Below, one piece after another: positions 45,817-54,712 of a stretch of 64,000 nucleotides of DNA (positions are counted from its first letter, which is position 1; each line of letters opens with the position of its first letter). A model generated the notes under the pieces. It saw nothing but the letters and a program-made list of their open reading frames with translations. It did not search any database and had not been told where the DNA came from. The stretch is from Brevundimonas mediterranea (GTDB lineage: Bacteria; Pseudomonadota; Alphaproteobacteria; Caulobacterales; Caulobacteraceae): the NCBI RefSeq assembly GCF_011064825.1, contig NZ_CP048751.1, forward strand, positions 2,666,001 to 2,730,000. The letters run 5' to 3'. The position numbers were made by a program, and so were the translations under genes.

Positions 45817-45850
45817 ACGGCCCCGGAGCGCGATCTCCGGGGCCGTTTTT
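45817..45850 (+). terminator. intrinsic terminator after the short DUF465 gene
   Basis: A perfect 12-base stem ACGGCCCCGGAG (45817-45828) / CTCCGGGGCCGT (45835-45846), followed by TTTT. It is 27 bases past the stop codon. Confidence 0.92.
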
Positions 45851-45858
45851 CGTTCTGT

Positions 45859-45888
45859 CTCCGCCCTGTCGCGTAGCGATGGGAGGAG
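45859..45888. repeat. short hairpin of the palindromic repeat type
   Basis: An imperfect hairpin: CTCC/GGAG outside, CCC/GGG, and TCGC-GTA-GCGA in the centre. It lies between the terminator and the convergent trcR stop codon. It resembles single-arm remnants of the longer intergenic repeats. Confidence 0.5.
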
Positions 45889-45898
45889 GCGACGCGTC

Positions 45899-46564
45899 TC
45901 AGTCCTTGGTGCCGAACACCGACGCGGCGGTCGGTTCGGCGCCGGGACGCTGGCGGGCTTCCGGCACGAACTCGGGTTCGGCCTCGACTTCCTCCACCGG
46001 CTGGATGGTGCCGCCGCCCTTCTTCAGGTCGTCCTTGGTCTTCTTGTCGGCGGCCTTCTTGACGATTTCGTCCAGCACCAGCTGGCCGACCAGGCCCAGG
46101 GTCACGGGATCGACCGGCTTGATGTTGGCGCTGTTCCAGTGGGTGCGGTTGCGCACGCTTTCGATCGTGGACTTGGTGGTGCCCAGCAGTTTGGCGATCT
46201 GGGCGTCGGTCACTTCCGGGTGGTTGCGCACGAACCAGGCGATGGCGTCCGGACGGTCCTGGCGACGCGAGACCGGCGTGTATTTGGGCGCCGGCTTGGC
46301 CGACTTCATCAGTTCGGCGTGACGGCTGACGATGGCCTTCAGGCGATAGTTCTCGTCGGCCTGGGCCTTGTCCAGTTCCTCGCGGGTCAGCTGGCCGCCG
46401 GTGACGGGATCGACGCCGCGGATGTCGCGGGCCACGTCGCCGTCGGCGATGCCGCGCACTTCAAGCGGATGCAGGCCGCAGAAATCGGCGATCTGCTCGA
46501 AGCTGAGGGAGGTGTTGTCGACCAGCCAGACCGCAGTGGCCTTCGGCATCAGAATGTCGCTCAT
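45899..46564 (-). CDS. trcR: cell cycle transcriptional regulator TrcR (DUF1013)
   Basis: A 221-residue protein of the DUF1013 family, named TrcR after the Caulobacter protein that associates with transcription complexes. The conserved N-terminus MSDILMPKATAVWLVDNTSLSF is intact. The centre has a helix-turn-helix-like segment (VTDAQIAKLLGTTKSTIESVR). The C-terminal 40 residues are charged and of low complexity. The family is restricted to alphaproteobacteria. A GC hairpin (46628-46651) lies 60 bases upstream of its start. Confidence 0.9.
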   Translation of the reverse strand: MSDILMPKATAVWLVDNTSLSFEQIADFCGLHPLEVRGIADGDVARDIRGVDPVTGGQLTREELDKAQADENYRLKAIVSRHAELMKSAKPAPKYTPVSRRQDRPDAIAWFVRNHPEVTDAQIAKLLGTTKSTIESVRNRTHWNSANIKPVDPVTLGLVGQLVLDEIVKKAADKKTKDDLKKGGGTIQPVEEVEAEPEFVPEARQRPGAEPTAASVFGTKD

Positions 46565-46784
46565 GGGGCGTTCGTCCCGGAATGGTGGGGCCGCCGAATG
46601 GGGGTTCGGCTGGCGTTGGATACGACGGCGCCCGGCCTTTCGACCGGGCGCTTATGGTTTCGATATAGGCCTATTCGCCCGAAAAGAAAACGCCGCCGAA
46701 CATTCACGTACAGCCACGGTTCATGTGCGCCGAGGCAACCTTCGCGGTAGTCGAGGCTTTCGCCTTCGGGAGAGGAGAAACATC

Positions 46785-47396
46785 ATGTCCATTCTGCTTG
46801 GGGCCGCCATGGCCGCAGCCCTGGCTTCGGGCCAGGACATCACCGCCCAGCGGGTCGCGCCGCGCGGCAGCTACGCCCGGTCCTGCACCGAGGCCTATAC
46901 GCACCGGGGCCGCCTGTACGCCGATTGTCGCGACATGCGCGGCCAGATTCGCGGCACCTCGATCGAGCTGGCGCGCTGCGGCGATGAGGAGATCAACAAC
47001 GACAACGGCCTGCTCGTCTGCGGCCGGTTCCGCGGCGACTACGAGGATCGCCAGCCCGATCGGCCCGGCGGCGGGCCCGGCAATGGGGGTGGTTGGAACG
47101 GCGGAAATGGCGGCGGTTGGAACGGCGGCGGCTGGGGCCGGTCTTCGATCACCGTCTATGAGAATTCGAACTTCCGCGGCGCCTCGCGGGAATTCGTCGG
47201 CGAGGACCGCAACCTGGGCCGCACGCCTTTCAATGACCGGATCAGTTCGGTGCGTGTCCAGGGGCGCTGGGAAGTCTGCACCGACGCCGAGTTCCGGGGC
47301 CGTTGCCGTATCGTCGAAGGCGATATCCGCAATCTGAGCGGCGGCTTCAACGACAGCATCTCGTCGATGCGCCCGGTGCGGGGCGGTCGCTACTAG
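46785..47396 (+). CDS. secreted CVNH plus beta/gamma-crystallin domain protein
   Basis: A 203-residue predicted secreted protein. A short signal (MSILLGAAMAAALASG) precedes a cyanovirin-N homology domain (about residues 28-85; SYARSCTEAYTHRGRLYADC and SIELARCGDEEINNDNGLLVCG, four Cys). A Gly/Trp/Asn-rich linker follows (about 92-120, with repeated GGGWNGG). The C-terminal domain (about 122-200) is a beta/gamma-crystallin: ITVYENSNFRGASREF and CTDAEFRGRCRIVEGD are two Greek-key-type repeats. CVNH domains bind glycans; crystallin domains often bind Ca2+. The ribosome site AGAGGAG is well placed. Function not known. Confidence 0.85.
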   Translation: MSILLGAAMAAALASGQDITAQRVAPRGSYARSCTEAYTHRGRLYADCRDMRGQIRGTSIELARCGDEEINNDNGLLVCGRFRGDYEDRQPDRPGGGPGNGGGWNGGNGGGWNGGGWGRSSITVYENSNFRGASREFVGEDRNLGRTPFNDRISSVRVQGRWEVCTDAEFRGRCRIVEGDIRNLSGGFNDSISSMRPVRGGRY

Positions 47397-48364
47397 GCCG
47401 TCAGCACGAACTTGCCGACGTGATCGCCCGCCTCCAGCGCGCGATGGGCGTCGGCGGCGCGCTCCAGCGGGAAGGTCGCCTGCACCGGCGGCCGGACCGC
47501 GTCCGAGACCACCCAGGGCCAGACCGTCGCCTCCACGGCGGCGGTCAACCGGGCCTTCTCGTCGGCTGAACGGCTGCGCAGGGTCGAGCCGGTCAGCACC
47601 AGCCGTTTCAGCATCACCCGCATCAGGTCGATCTCGACCTTGGACCCCGACAGCGAGGCGATGACCACCCAGCGCCCGCCGGCCTTCAGCGCCTTCAGGT
47701 TCAGTTCGGCGTAGTCCCGCCCCACCATGTCCAGCACCACATCGGCCCCGCCCGCCTCGGCGATGGCGGCGGCCAGATCGTCGGTTTTGGCGTCCAGGCT
47801 GACGTCGGCGCCCAGGGCGCGTGCGGCGGCGGTCTTGTCCGCCCCGCGCGAGGTGGCGATCACCGTCGCGCCGGCGGCCTTGGCCATCTGGATGGCGGTG
47901 ACGCCGATGCCGCTGGTTGCGCCGTGGATCAGCAGGTTCTGGCCGGCCTTCAGCCCTCCCGCCTCGAACACATTGGCGAAGACGGTGAAGACCGTCTCGG
48001 GCAGGACCGCCGCCTGCACATAGTCCAGTCCATCCGGGATCGGCAGCAGATGCCGGGCGTCCACCACGACCCTGTCGGCGTAACCGCCCCCGCCCAGCAG
48101 GGCGCAGACCCGGTCGCCGACGGCCCAGCGCGTCACGCCCTCGCCCAGGGCCTCGACCTCGCCGGCGACTTCCAGCCCCATGATGTCCGAAGCCCCCGGC
48201 GGCGGCGGATAGACGCCATTTCGCTGCAACAGGTCCGGCCTATTGATTCCCGCCGCATGAACCCGAATCATCACCTCGCCGGCGCGGGCCACAGGGTCGG
48301 GCCGGTCCGCCGGCCGCAGCGCCTCGGCCGGTCCTGAACCGCCTTCGATCTCGATGACCCGCAT
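47393..48364 (-). CDS. NAD(P)H:quinone oxidoreductase, zinc-free MDR family
   Basis: A 323-residue medium-chain dehydrogenase/reductase of the quinone-oxidoreductase (PIG3/TIGR02824) type. The N-terminal half contains HAAGINRPDLLQRNG and GLEVAGEVEALG; zinc ligands are absent. The nucleotide-binding fold has the ATSGIGVTAIQMAKAAGATVIAT motif. The C-terminus FPLERAADAHRALEAGDHVGK is typical. It reduces quinones with NADPH. The start at 48364 is preferred; the frame opens 22 codons earlier. The TAG stops of this gene and the CVNH gene share bases (CTAG). Confidence 0.9.
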   Translation of the reverse strand: MRVIEIEGGSGPAEALRPADRPDPVARAGEVMIRVHAAGINRPDLLQRNGVYPPPPGASDIMGLEVAGEVEALGEGVTRWAVGDRVCALLGGGGYADRVVVDARHLLPIPDGLDYVQAAVLPETVFTVFANVFEAGGLKAGQNLLIHGATSGIGVTAIQMAKAAGATVIATSRGADKTAAARALGADVSLDAKTDDLAAAIAEAGGADVVLDMVGRDYAELNLKALKAGGRWVVIASLSGSKVEIDLMRVMLKRLVLTGSTLRSRSADEKARLTAAVEATVWPWVVSDAVRPPVQATFPLERAADAHRALEAGDHVGKFVLTA

Positions 48365-48455
48365 AGTCGCTCCGCTTGCAATCGTCCGTGTCCGGGCGTT
48401 CAGATAGGCGCCCCGGCCGCGCGCGGCCATGGCAGGATGAAGAAAGGCGACGACG

Positions 48456-48659
48456 ATGTTCGAGGATATCGAACCCCGCCCCCGGCGCGGCGAGGCCCTG
48501 ACGGCCCTGGGGCGCGAAGATTTGGACCTCTATTCGATCGACGACCTCGAGGAGCGGATCGAGGCGCTGGACCATGAGATACAGCGCGCCCGCTCGGCCA
48601 TAGAAGGCAAGAAATCCAAGAAGAGCGCCGCCGACGCCCTGTTCAAATTTGGAGCGTGA
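48456..48659 (+). CDS. DUF1192 family protein
   Basis: A 67-residue protein of the DUF1192 family, limited to alphaproteobacteria. The family pattern LYSIDDLEERIEALDHEIQRAR is a predicted helix, followed by a basic segment (KKSKKS) and a conserved ADALFKFG end. It lies 93 bases before rcdA on the same strand. No known function. Confidence 0.85.
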   Translation: MFEDIEPRPRRGEALTALGREDLDLYSIDDLEERIEALDHEIQRARSAIEGKKSKKSAADALFKFGA

Positions 48660-48751
48660 TCGCGCAAGGATCGAAACCGTGGCATGACGGTTGCAGTCCT
48701 GACGACACGGGCGCCGTCCTTGCCCAAAGTCAGAACAAGCGTCCACTCTCG

Positions 48752-49282
48752 ATGATGATGTCCACCATGACCCTGAGCGACACCCAGAGCACGGGCTCCA
48801 AGGCCGACCGCGGTCGCAAGGTGCAGGACTTCGCCCGCTCGGAACTGTTCGACCGCACCTTCCGCGAGGGGATGGAGCTGGTCGAGGAGACCGCCGCCTA
48901 TCTGGACGGGGAGGGGCGCCGCGATTCCAAGATGCTGTCCCGCGCCGCCGCCCTGGCCTATGCCGCCGAGAGCATGAAGCTGACCACGCGCCTGATGCAG
49001 ATCGCCTCGTGGCTGCTGGTCCAGCGGGCCGTGCGCGAGGATGACATGACGCCGGACGCCGCCTGCGAGCCGCGTTATCGCCTGAACGACCGCAAGATCG
49101 AGAGCGAACCCAGCCACGCCGAACTGCCCATCGCCCTGGTGGAATATCTGGTCCGGTCCGAAAAACTGTTCGACCGGGCGCTGTATCTGGACCGCCGCAT
49201 GTATCTCGACGTTCAGGAAGAGCAGCCGCAAAATCCGGTGCTGAGCCAGCACGGCCTGCTGGAAGCCGCGTTCAAGGGCTGA
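48752..49282 (+). CDS. rcdA: regulator of CtrA degradation RcdA (DUF1465)
   Basis: A 176-residue RcdA homologue. Family residues include LFDRTFREGMELVEETAAYLDG, LSRAAALAYAAESMKLTTRLMQIASWLL and LSQHGLLE. RcdA acts as an adaptor that helps ClpXP degrade CtrA and other cell-cycle proteins, working with CpdR and PopA. The N-terminus offers four Met (residues 1-3 and 6); the first is given here, but no strong ribosome site distinguishes them. The C-terminus EAAFKG lacks an obvious long disordered tail. A palindromic element follows. Confidence 0.9.
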   Translation: MMMSTMTLSDTQSTGSKADRGRKVQDFARSELFDRTFREGMELVEETAAYLDGEGRRDSKMLSRAAALAYAAESMKLTTRLMQIASWLLVQRAVREDDMTPDAACEPRYRLNDRKIESEPSHAELPIALVEYLVRSEKLFDRALYLDRRMYLDVQEEQPQNPVLSQHGLLEAAFKG

Positions 49283-49293
49283 AGCGACCCACT

Positions 49294-49456
49294 TCTCCCT
49301 CCCCCTGCGGGGGAGGGGGGCGAAGCGAAGCGGAGCCGGGTGGGCAGGGCAGGGCGACGTCCCACAGGCCTCGGTCTTAATAAAATCAGTGCGGCTTAGC
49401 CTAGCCGCCCCCACCCCGTCGCTACGCGACGCCCCTCCCCCGCAGGGGGAGGGAGA
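49294..49456. repeat. 163-bp palindromic intergenic element (copy 1)
   Basis: Perfect 25-base arms (49294-49318 and 49432-49456), each itself a hairpin (CCCCCTGCGGGGG type). Next to them lie CGAAGCGAAGCGGAGCCGGG and CCACCCCGTCGCTACGCG, which are again partly complementary. The core of about 80 bases differs from copy 2 at 54.55 kb, but both flanks match nearly base for base. It lies between the convergent rcdA and L,D-transpeptidase genes. Confidence 0.92.
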
Positions 49457-49467
49457 ATATTATCCCC

Positions 49468-51030
49468 TTACGGCCCGACGTCGTTGACGTCGCGGCGGCC
49501 GTCGTCGACCGGTTTGGGCAGGCTGACGGCGATGCCCAGGGCCTGGGCCAGCTTGTCGTCGCGGCCATAGACGTCCTCGCGGAACGCCACCCGGCCCTGA
49601 CCGTCCACGAAGGCGGTCCAGTACAGCAGTCGCACCGAGATCTCGCGGCCGGTGGTGACGCGGGTCGTCTCGCGCGTGTCCTGGGCCGTGTCGAACTGCG
49701 CCAGCTTGACCGGGTCGGGCGACAGCAGCAGCCGCGCGAACTCGACCGCATTCTGCACCCGCACGCAGCCGTGGCTGCGCTGGCGCATTGACAGGTTGAA
49801 CGCCGCCTTGGACGGGGTGTCGTGCAGGAAGATGGCGTAGCTGTCGCGCAGCTCGAACTTCACATAGCCCAGTGCGGCTTTCGGCCCGGCGCGCTGGATC
49901 ACCGTGCCGTTCTGAACATACATGTCGTTGGCGGCCAGATAGGCCGGCCCCTTGGGCAGGATCTCCCGGCGGGCGATGCTGGCCGGGACATACCAGGGCG
50001 GATTGGCGACCACCGAGGCGAAGGGCTTCTCCAGGCTGGGCGTCTGGTTTTCGGCCGAGCCGACGATGACGCGGTTGGAGTGGACCGGCTTGCCGTCCTT
50101 CCAATAGACCATGATGGCGGCGGCGGTGTTGACCTCGATCCGCTCGGGCGCGACGTCGCGCTTCAGCCAGCGGCGGCGTTCCAGGTTCAGGGCGATCTGG
50201 CGGGCGCGGTCCTCGGCCGAGGCCGACAGCGAACGCTGGGTCCCCGTGCCGATGCGGCCGTCGGCGCCCAGACCGTGGCGGACCTGGAAGCCCTGAACCG
50301 CCTGTTGCAGCTCCGACCCATAGGTCAGGCCCTCGGTCTTCAGCCGCGCGCCGTTCGCCGCCGTCAGGTCGCCTTCGGCCGTCAGCCGGTCGATCAGGGC
50401 CGGGATGCGCCGGTCGCTCATGTTCGGCTCGATCGTCGGGCCGGCCGGGAAGGCGGGCCAGCCGCCCTGGGCCGCCAGGCGACGATAACGGACATAGCCC
50501 GCCGACAGATTCTGATAGCCGATGTCGGTCGGCGCCAGACCCTCGAACCAGTCCAGCAGGATGTTGCGGGCCAGGGCGTCGCTCAGGCCGCGCGGCAGGT
50601 CCACGCGGTTCTTCTGCATCTCCCACAGGTCCTCGACCGTCTCGGGCCGGACCTTGCCCTCGGCCAGGACGCGGCCATAGGCCAGGGCTGCAGCCGTGGT
50701 GCGCAGATCCGACGAGGCGGGATCGGCGGCCAGGCCGACGAAGTCGAAATAGTCGCCGGCCGACAGGCCGTGCCGCTCGGTCCGACCGGCGACGGCGTTC
50801 AGGGCGCGCAGCTGATCGGCGGTCCACACCGGCCGCCAGCCGTTCATTTCATAAAAGGCGCGGACGTCGGCCTGTTGCGTCTCGGGCAGACGCGAAATCT
50901 GGTCGTTGAAACTGTTGTAGAAGGCGGTCGCCTGCGAACCGCGCTGCACGGTCACCTGCTGCGCGCGCGCCGTGGAGGCGAGGGTCACGGTCGCCGTCGC
51001 GACGCCCAGACCCAGTTCCCGTCTATTCAT
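49468..51030 (-). CDS. L,D-transpeptidase (YcbB/LdtD-like)
   Basis: A 520-residue periplasmic enzyme with a twin-Arg or Sec signal (MNRRELGLGVATATVTLAST). The layout is that of YcbB: a substrate-capping scaffold, a peptidoglycan-binding domain (about residues 235-275, with LQQAVQGFQVRHGLGADGRI) and a YkuD catalytic domain (about 305-470). The catalytic motif is HDTPSK followed by SHGCVRV, with the Cys nucleophile. It makes 3-3 cross-links in peptidoglycan. The gene stands alone between a palindromic element and the L31 terminator. Confidence 0.92.
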   Translation of the reverse strand: MNRRELGLGVATATVTLASTARAQQVTVQRGSQATAFYNSFNDQISRLPETQQADVRAFYEMNGWRPVWTADQLRALNAVAGRTERHGLSAGDYFDFVGLAADPASSDLRTTAAALAYGRVLAEGKVRPETVEDLWEMQKNRVDLPRGLSDALARNILLDWFEGLAPTDIGYQNLSAGYVRYRRLAAQGGWPAFPAGPTIEPNMSDRRIPALIDRLTAEGDLTAANGARLKTEGLTYGSELQQAVQGFQVRHGLGADGRIGTGTQRSLSASAEDRARQIALNLERRRWLKRDVAPERIEVNTAAAIMVYWKDGKPVHSNRVIVGSAENQTPSLEKPFASVVANPPWYVPASIARREILPKGPAYLAANDMYVQNGTVIQRAGPKAALGYVKFELRDSYAIFLHDTPSKAAFNLSMRQRSHGCVRVQNAVEFARLLLSPDPVKLAQFDTAQDTRETTRVTTGREISVRLLYWTAFVDGQGRVAFREDVYGRDDKLAQALGIAVSLPKPVDDGRRDVNDVGP

Positions 51031-51128
51031 AACCCGTCCGCTTCCCGATGGGTCGATCCCCGTGGATCGACGCCCTTGCTTCGCCGTATGTGCGAACGCC
51101 GCTTATGTTACCGATGTTCCCGGCAAAC

Positions 51129-51156
51129 AAAAAGCGCCGGTCCCGGGACCGGCGCT
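51129..51156 (-). terminator. intrinsic terminator after rpmE
   Basis: A perfect 24-base palindrome (51133-51156; AGCGCCGGTCCC and complement), followed on the minus strand by a run of T (51129-51133). It is 66 bases past the rpmE stop. Confidence 0.88.
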
Positions 51157-51221
51157 CTTCGTGAGCCGATTGCTGCTCAGATGCTGCCCAAATGCTGCAA
51201 CGTGTCGCAGCCGGGACGCGC

Positions 51222-51446
51222 TTACTTCTTGATGAAGCCGGCGAACTTGTTGTTGAAGCGCGAAACGCGGCCGCCGCGGTCCAGCAGGTGGGCGTTGCCG
51301 CCGGTCCAGGCCGGGTGGGTCAGCGGATCGATGTCCAGGTTCAGCGTGCCGCCTTCCTTACCGTAGGTCGAGCGGGTCTGGTACGAGGTGCCATCCGTCA
51401 TCACCACGGTGATGAAGTGATAGTCGGGGTGCGTATCGGCCTTCAT
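51222..51446 (-). CDS. rpmE: 50S ribosomal protein L31, zinc-free type
   Basis: A 74-residue L31. The start [19 protein letters not shown] and [17 protein letters not shown] are typical. No cysteine is present, so it is the C-minus form that does not bind zinc. In bacteria with two copies such forms appear under zinc limitation, but in Caulobacterales this may be the only one. The gene is divergent from the ABC exporter gene and ends with a strong terminator. Confidence 0.95.
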   Translation of the reverse strand: MKADTHPDYHFITVVMTDGTSYQTRSTYGKEGGTLNLDIDPLTHPAWTGGNAHLLDRGGRVSRFNNKFAGFIKK

Positions 51447-51582
51447 GGTCGTCGTCCGGTCTCTGGCGCGGTGACGATGCCGACCGTCGGTGCGCGTGAA
51501 ATTGAGAATCTCGCCGAAAGAGTCAGCGGGAAAGAGCGGGGCGTTTACACCGGGGGGCGTTCCGGGGCAAGAGGCGGGCGCA

Positions 51583-53463
51583 ATGACCGATCAAACCGCC
51601 GCTCCCGCCCGTTCCGCCGCCGTTTCGGGGCGCGCCTCCGGCGTCGGAACGGCCGAAGGCCGACCCAGCGCCGGGGCCCTGTTGATGGAGCAGATGTCCG
51701 AGGCGGGCGAGAAACGCGCCAAACGCCGCGACATTCGCCCCCTGGCGCGCCTGATCCCCTTCGCCATGCGCCACAAGGGCCATGCCCTGATGGCGGTCTT
51801 CTGGCTGCTGCTGTCCACCACCGCCTCGCTGGGGCTGACGGTCCTGGCCCGCGGGGCCATCGACCACGGGTTTGAGGCCGGCGGCGCCAATCTGAACCGG
51901 TGGTTCCTGCTGCTGGGCGCCAACGCCCTGTTCCTGGGCCTGGCCACCGCCGCCCGCTATTTCTACGTCACCCGCACGGGCGAGCGCGTCATCGCCGATG
52001 TCCGCAAGGGCTTGTTCGGCCGCATCCTGACGCTGGACCCGTCCTTCTACGCCCATATGCGCACCGGCGAGGTGCTGTCGCGCCTGACGACCGACATCGC
52101 CCTGGTCGAGACCCTGATGACCACCTCGGTCTCCTATGCCCTGCGCAACTTCCTGACCCTGATCGGCGGGGTCGCCCTGTTGTTCTTCGTCAGCCCCAAG
52201 CTGACGGGTCTGGTCATGCTGATCGTGCCCTTCCTGCTGGGCCCCATCTTCATCTTCGGCCGCCGGGTGCGCAAACTGACCGTCGCCTCTCAGGACCGGT
52301 TCGCCAACGCCGTCGGCTTCGCCGGCGAGAGCGTGGACGCGATCGAGACCGTCCAGGCCTTCGGCCGCGAACGCAGCGCCATCGCCCGCTTCGGCGCGGC
52401 GGTCGAGGACGCCTTCGCCGCCTCCCTGACCCGGATGCGGGCGCGGGCCTGGATGACCGCCCTGATCATCATCGTCATGTTCGGCGGCGTCACCCTGGTG
52501 CTGTGGCTGGGGGCGCTGGACGTGGTGGCGGGGGTGATGACGCCCGGCGCATTGCTTCAGTTCGTGCTGCTGTCGGTCTTCGCCGCCGGGGCGGTCGGCG
52601 CCCTGGGCGAAAGCTGGGGCGATGTCCAGAAGGCCGCCGGCGCCATGGAGCGGATCGAGGAGCTGATGCAGGCCACGCCCGACATCGCCCCGCCGGCCCA
52701 GCCTGTCACCTTGCCGTCGCCGCCGCGCGGCGAGGTGTCCATGTCCGCCGTCGGCTTCTCCTATCCCGGCCGTCCCGACCTGCCGGCCCTGAAGGGGTTC
52801 AGCCTGACCGTCCGTCCGGGCGAGACCGTGGCCCTGGTCGGTCCGTCGGGGGCGGGCAAGTCCACTGTCTTCCGCCTGTTGCTGCGCTTCTATGATCCCC
52901 AGACCGGCGTGGTCTCGGTCGACGGCGTCGATGTGCGCCAGGCTGATCCCGTCGCCGTGCGCGACCGCTTCGCCTGGGTGTCGCAGGAGACGCCGCTGTT
53001 CTCGGGTTCGGCCCTGGAGAACATCCGCTTCGGCCGCGAGACCGCCACCCTGGAAGAGGCCCGCGCCGTCGCCGACAAGGCCCAGGCCCTGGGCTTCATC
53101 GACGCCCTGCCGGAAGGTTTCGACACCCCGCTGGGCGAACGCGGCAAGAGCCTGTCGGGCGGTCAGCGCCAGCGTCTGGCCATCGCCCGCGCCCTGGTCC
53201 GCGACGCCCCCATCCTGCTGCTGGATGAGGCGACCAGCGCCCTGGACGCCGAAAGCGAACGCCTGGTCCAGATCGCCCTCGATCAGGCCATGGAAGAGCG
53301 CACCACCATCGTCATCGCCCACCGCCTGGCCACCGTGCTCCGCGCCGACCGCATCGTCGTCATGGACGACGGCCGCGTGGTGGAGGAGGGGACCCACGAC
53401 CAACTGGTGGCCAAGGGCGGGCTTTACGCGCGGTTGGCCGAACTGCAGTTCCGCGCCGGATAG
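51583..53463 (+). CDS. ABC transporter, fused membrane and ATPase domains (MsbA/lipid-exporter-like)
   Basis: A 626-residue half-transporter. The N-terminal 55 residues are low in complexity. The membrane domain (about 65-350) has six helices. The nucleotide-binding domain (about 380-620) has Walker [10 protein letters not shown], signature [13 protein letters not shown], Walker [13 protein letters not shown] and the switch His in VIAHRLATV. It acts as a homodimer exporter; lipids, peptides or drugs are possible substrates. The start at 51583 ([11 protein letters not shown]) is preferred; the frame is open 31 codons further upstream. Confidence 0.9.
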   Translation: MTDQTAAPARSAAVSGRASGVGTAEGRPSAGALLMEQMSEAGEKRAKRRDIRPLARLIPFAMRHKGHALMAVFWLLLSTTASLGLTVLARGAIDHGFEAGGANLNRWFLLLGANALFLGLATAARYFYVTRTGERVIADVRKGLFGRILTLDPSFYAHMRTGEVLSRLTTDIALVETLMTTSVSYALRNFLTLIGGVALLFFVSPKLTGLVMLIVPFLLGPIFIFGRRVRKLTVASQDRFANAVGFAGESVDAIETVQAFGRERSAIARFGAAVEDAFAASLTRMRARAWMTALIIIVMFGGVTLVLWLGALDVVAGVMTPGALLQFVLLSVFAAGAVGALGESWGDVQKAAGAMERIEELMQATPDIAPPAQPVTLPSPPRGEVSMSAVGFSYPGRPDLPALKGFSLTVRPGETVALVGPSGAGKSTVFRLLLRFYDPQTGVVSVDGVDVRQADPVAVRDRFAWVSQETPLFSGSALENIRFGRETATLEEARAVADKAQALGFIDALPEGFDTPLGERGKSLSGGQRQRLAIARALVRDAPILLLDEATSALDAESERLVQIALDQAMEERTTIVIAHRLATVLRADRIVVMDDGRVVEEGTHDQLVAKGGLYARLAELQFRAG

Positions 53464-53476
53464 ACGCGCGGTCCGG

Positions 53477-54502
53477 CTACCTGGATCGCGCCAGGGCCGG
53501 GAAGTCGGAGAAGACGGCGTCCACACCCGCCTCCGCGAAGGCGGCGGCGTAGCCCGCCATGTCGCCATGGTCGGCGAACCCTTCGCCCCGCCGCCGCTCG
53601 GCCGGGAGGAAGGCGTTCTCGGCCCGCAGGGTCCAGATCACCACCTTCAGCCCCGCCGCATGGGCGTCCGTGACCAGGGCGCTGGGCGCGGTCGTGCGGC
53701 CTTCGGCGTCGCGCGGCAGGACCAGGGTCATCTCCGGCGCGATCCAGTCGGCATAGGCGGCCATGGCCTTCAGGCCTTCGGGCGTGATCATCTGGGCGTA
53801 GGTCTGCGACGGCCGGTCCTCCGGCGCGCCGGCTGCGCTGACCAGTTGCGCCAGCGGGACGTCGATCCTCTGCGACAGCCGCTTCAGCGGTCCGACCTCG
53901 AAACACTGGACGATGACGGGCGCGTCGGCGCCGGTCAGGCCCAGCCGCTCCAGTTCGCCCACGAAGGCGTCCTCCATCGGCAGGCCGATGGCGGCGAAAT
54001 AGGTCGGGTGTTTCAGCTCGGGGGCCACGGCGATGGGGCGGCCGGTCCGGGCGGAGGCTTCGCGCGCGACGGCCACGACCTCGTCGAAGGTCAGGATGGG
54101 TTCTTGCCCGTCATAGGCGACATTGCCGGGCCGGAACTCGGGTAGCCGCTCCCTGGCCCGCAGGGTCTTCAGCTCGGCCAGGGTGAAGTCCTCGGTGAAC
54201 CATCCGGTGATGGCCGCGCCGTCGATGGTCTTGGTGGTCTTGCGATCCGCGAACTCGGGCCGGTCGGCCACGTCGGTCGTACCGCTGATCTCGTTCTCGT
54301 GCCGGTCGATGAAGACCCCGTCCCTGGACATCACCAGGTCCGGCTCGATTACATCGGCGCCCTGTTCGATCGCCAGTTCATAGGCTGCGCGCGTATGCTC
54401 CGGCCGTTCGCCGGACGCGCCGCGATGGGCGATGATCAGAGGCTGGGCCACGGCGGGCGTTCCAACGAGCAGGGCGAGGGCGGTGACGATGGCGCGGATC
54501 AT
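53477..54502 (-). CDS. secreted glycerophosphodiester phosphodiesterase
   Basis: A 341-residue periplasmic GDPD of the GlpQ type. The signal peptide is MIRAIVTALALLVGTPAVA. Catalytic motifs are IIAHRGASGERPEHT (His, Arg), GADVIEPDLVMSRDG (Glu, Asp for metal), and FIDRHE with the general acid His. Further features are APELKHP and VIWTLRAEN near the end. It releases sn-glycerol-3-phosphate from glycerophosphodiesters outside the cytoplasm. The frame runs into the palindromic repeat upstream, but the ATG at 54502 begins the signal. Convergent with the ABC exporter gene. Confidence 0.93.
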   Translation of the reverse strand: MIRAIVTALALLVGTPAVAQPLIIAHRGASGERPEHTRAAYELAIEQGADVIEPDLVMSRDGVFIDRHENEISGTTDVADRPEFADRKTTKTIDGAAITGWFTEDFTLAELKTLRARERLPEFRPGNVAYDGQEPILTFDEVVAVAREASARTGRPIAVAPELKHPTYFAAIGLPMEDAFVGELERLGLTGADAPVIVQCFEVGPLKRLSQRIDVPLAQLVSAAGAPEDRPSQTYAQMITPEGLKAMAAYADWIAPEMTLVLPRDAEGRTTAPSALVTDAHAAGLKVVIWTLRAENAFLPAERRRGEGFADHGDMAGYAAAFAEAGVDAVFSDFPALARSR

Positions 54503-54549
54503 GCTCCTTGGATAGGGGCGCCGCGCGACAACCGAATGACGACGGCGTT

Positions 54550-54696
54550 TCTCCCTCCCCCTGCGGGGGAGGGGGGCGAAGCGCAGCGGAGCCGGGTGGG
54601 ACGGGCAGGGCGAAGTCCCCCAGACCTGATCGCGCGCCAGCCTTGCCGCCGCCACCCCGTCGCTTCGCGACGCCCCTCCCCGGTCGGGGAGGGAGA
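54550..54696. repeat. 147-bp palindromic intergenic element (copy 2)
   Basis: The left arm (54550-54574) is identical to that at 49294-49318, and the flanking GGCGAAGCG-AGCGGAGCCGGGTGGG differs at one base. The right arm (54673-54696) pairs with the left one except for a changed apex (GGTC for GCAG). The 80-base core is unlike copy 1. It lies between the GDPD start and the inositol monophosphatase stop, so it is inside the upstream space of the former. Confidence 0.92.
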
Positions 54697-54712
54697 GGCG
54701 GCTGTGCGACCG

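Noticed and set aside
54550-54696. Palindromic elements read as parts of proteins (for example the HPAPLRFAPLPRRGREK extension of the GDPD frame)
   Set aside because: The same peptide appears wherever the repeat is read in that frame. The true gene begins at its signal peptide downstream.
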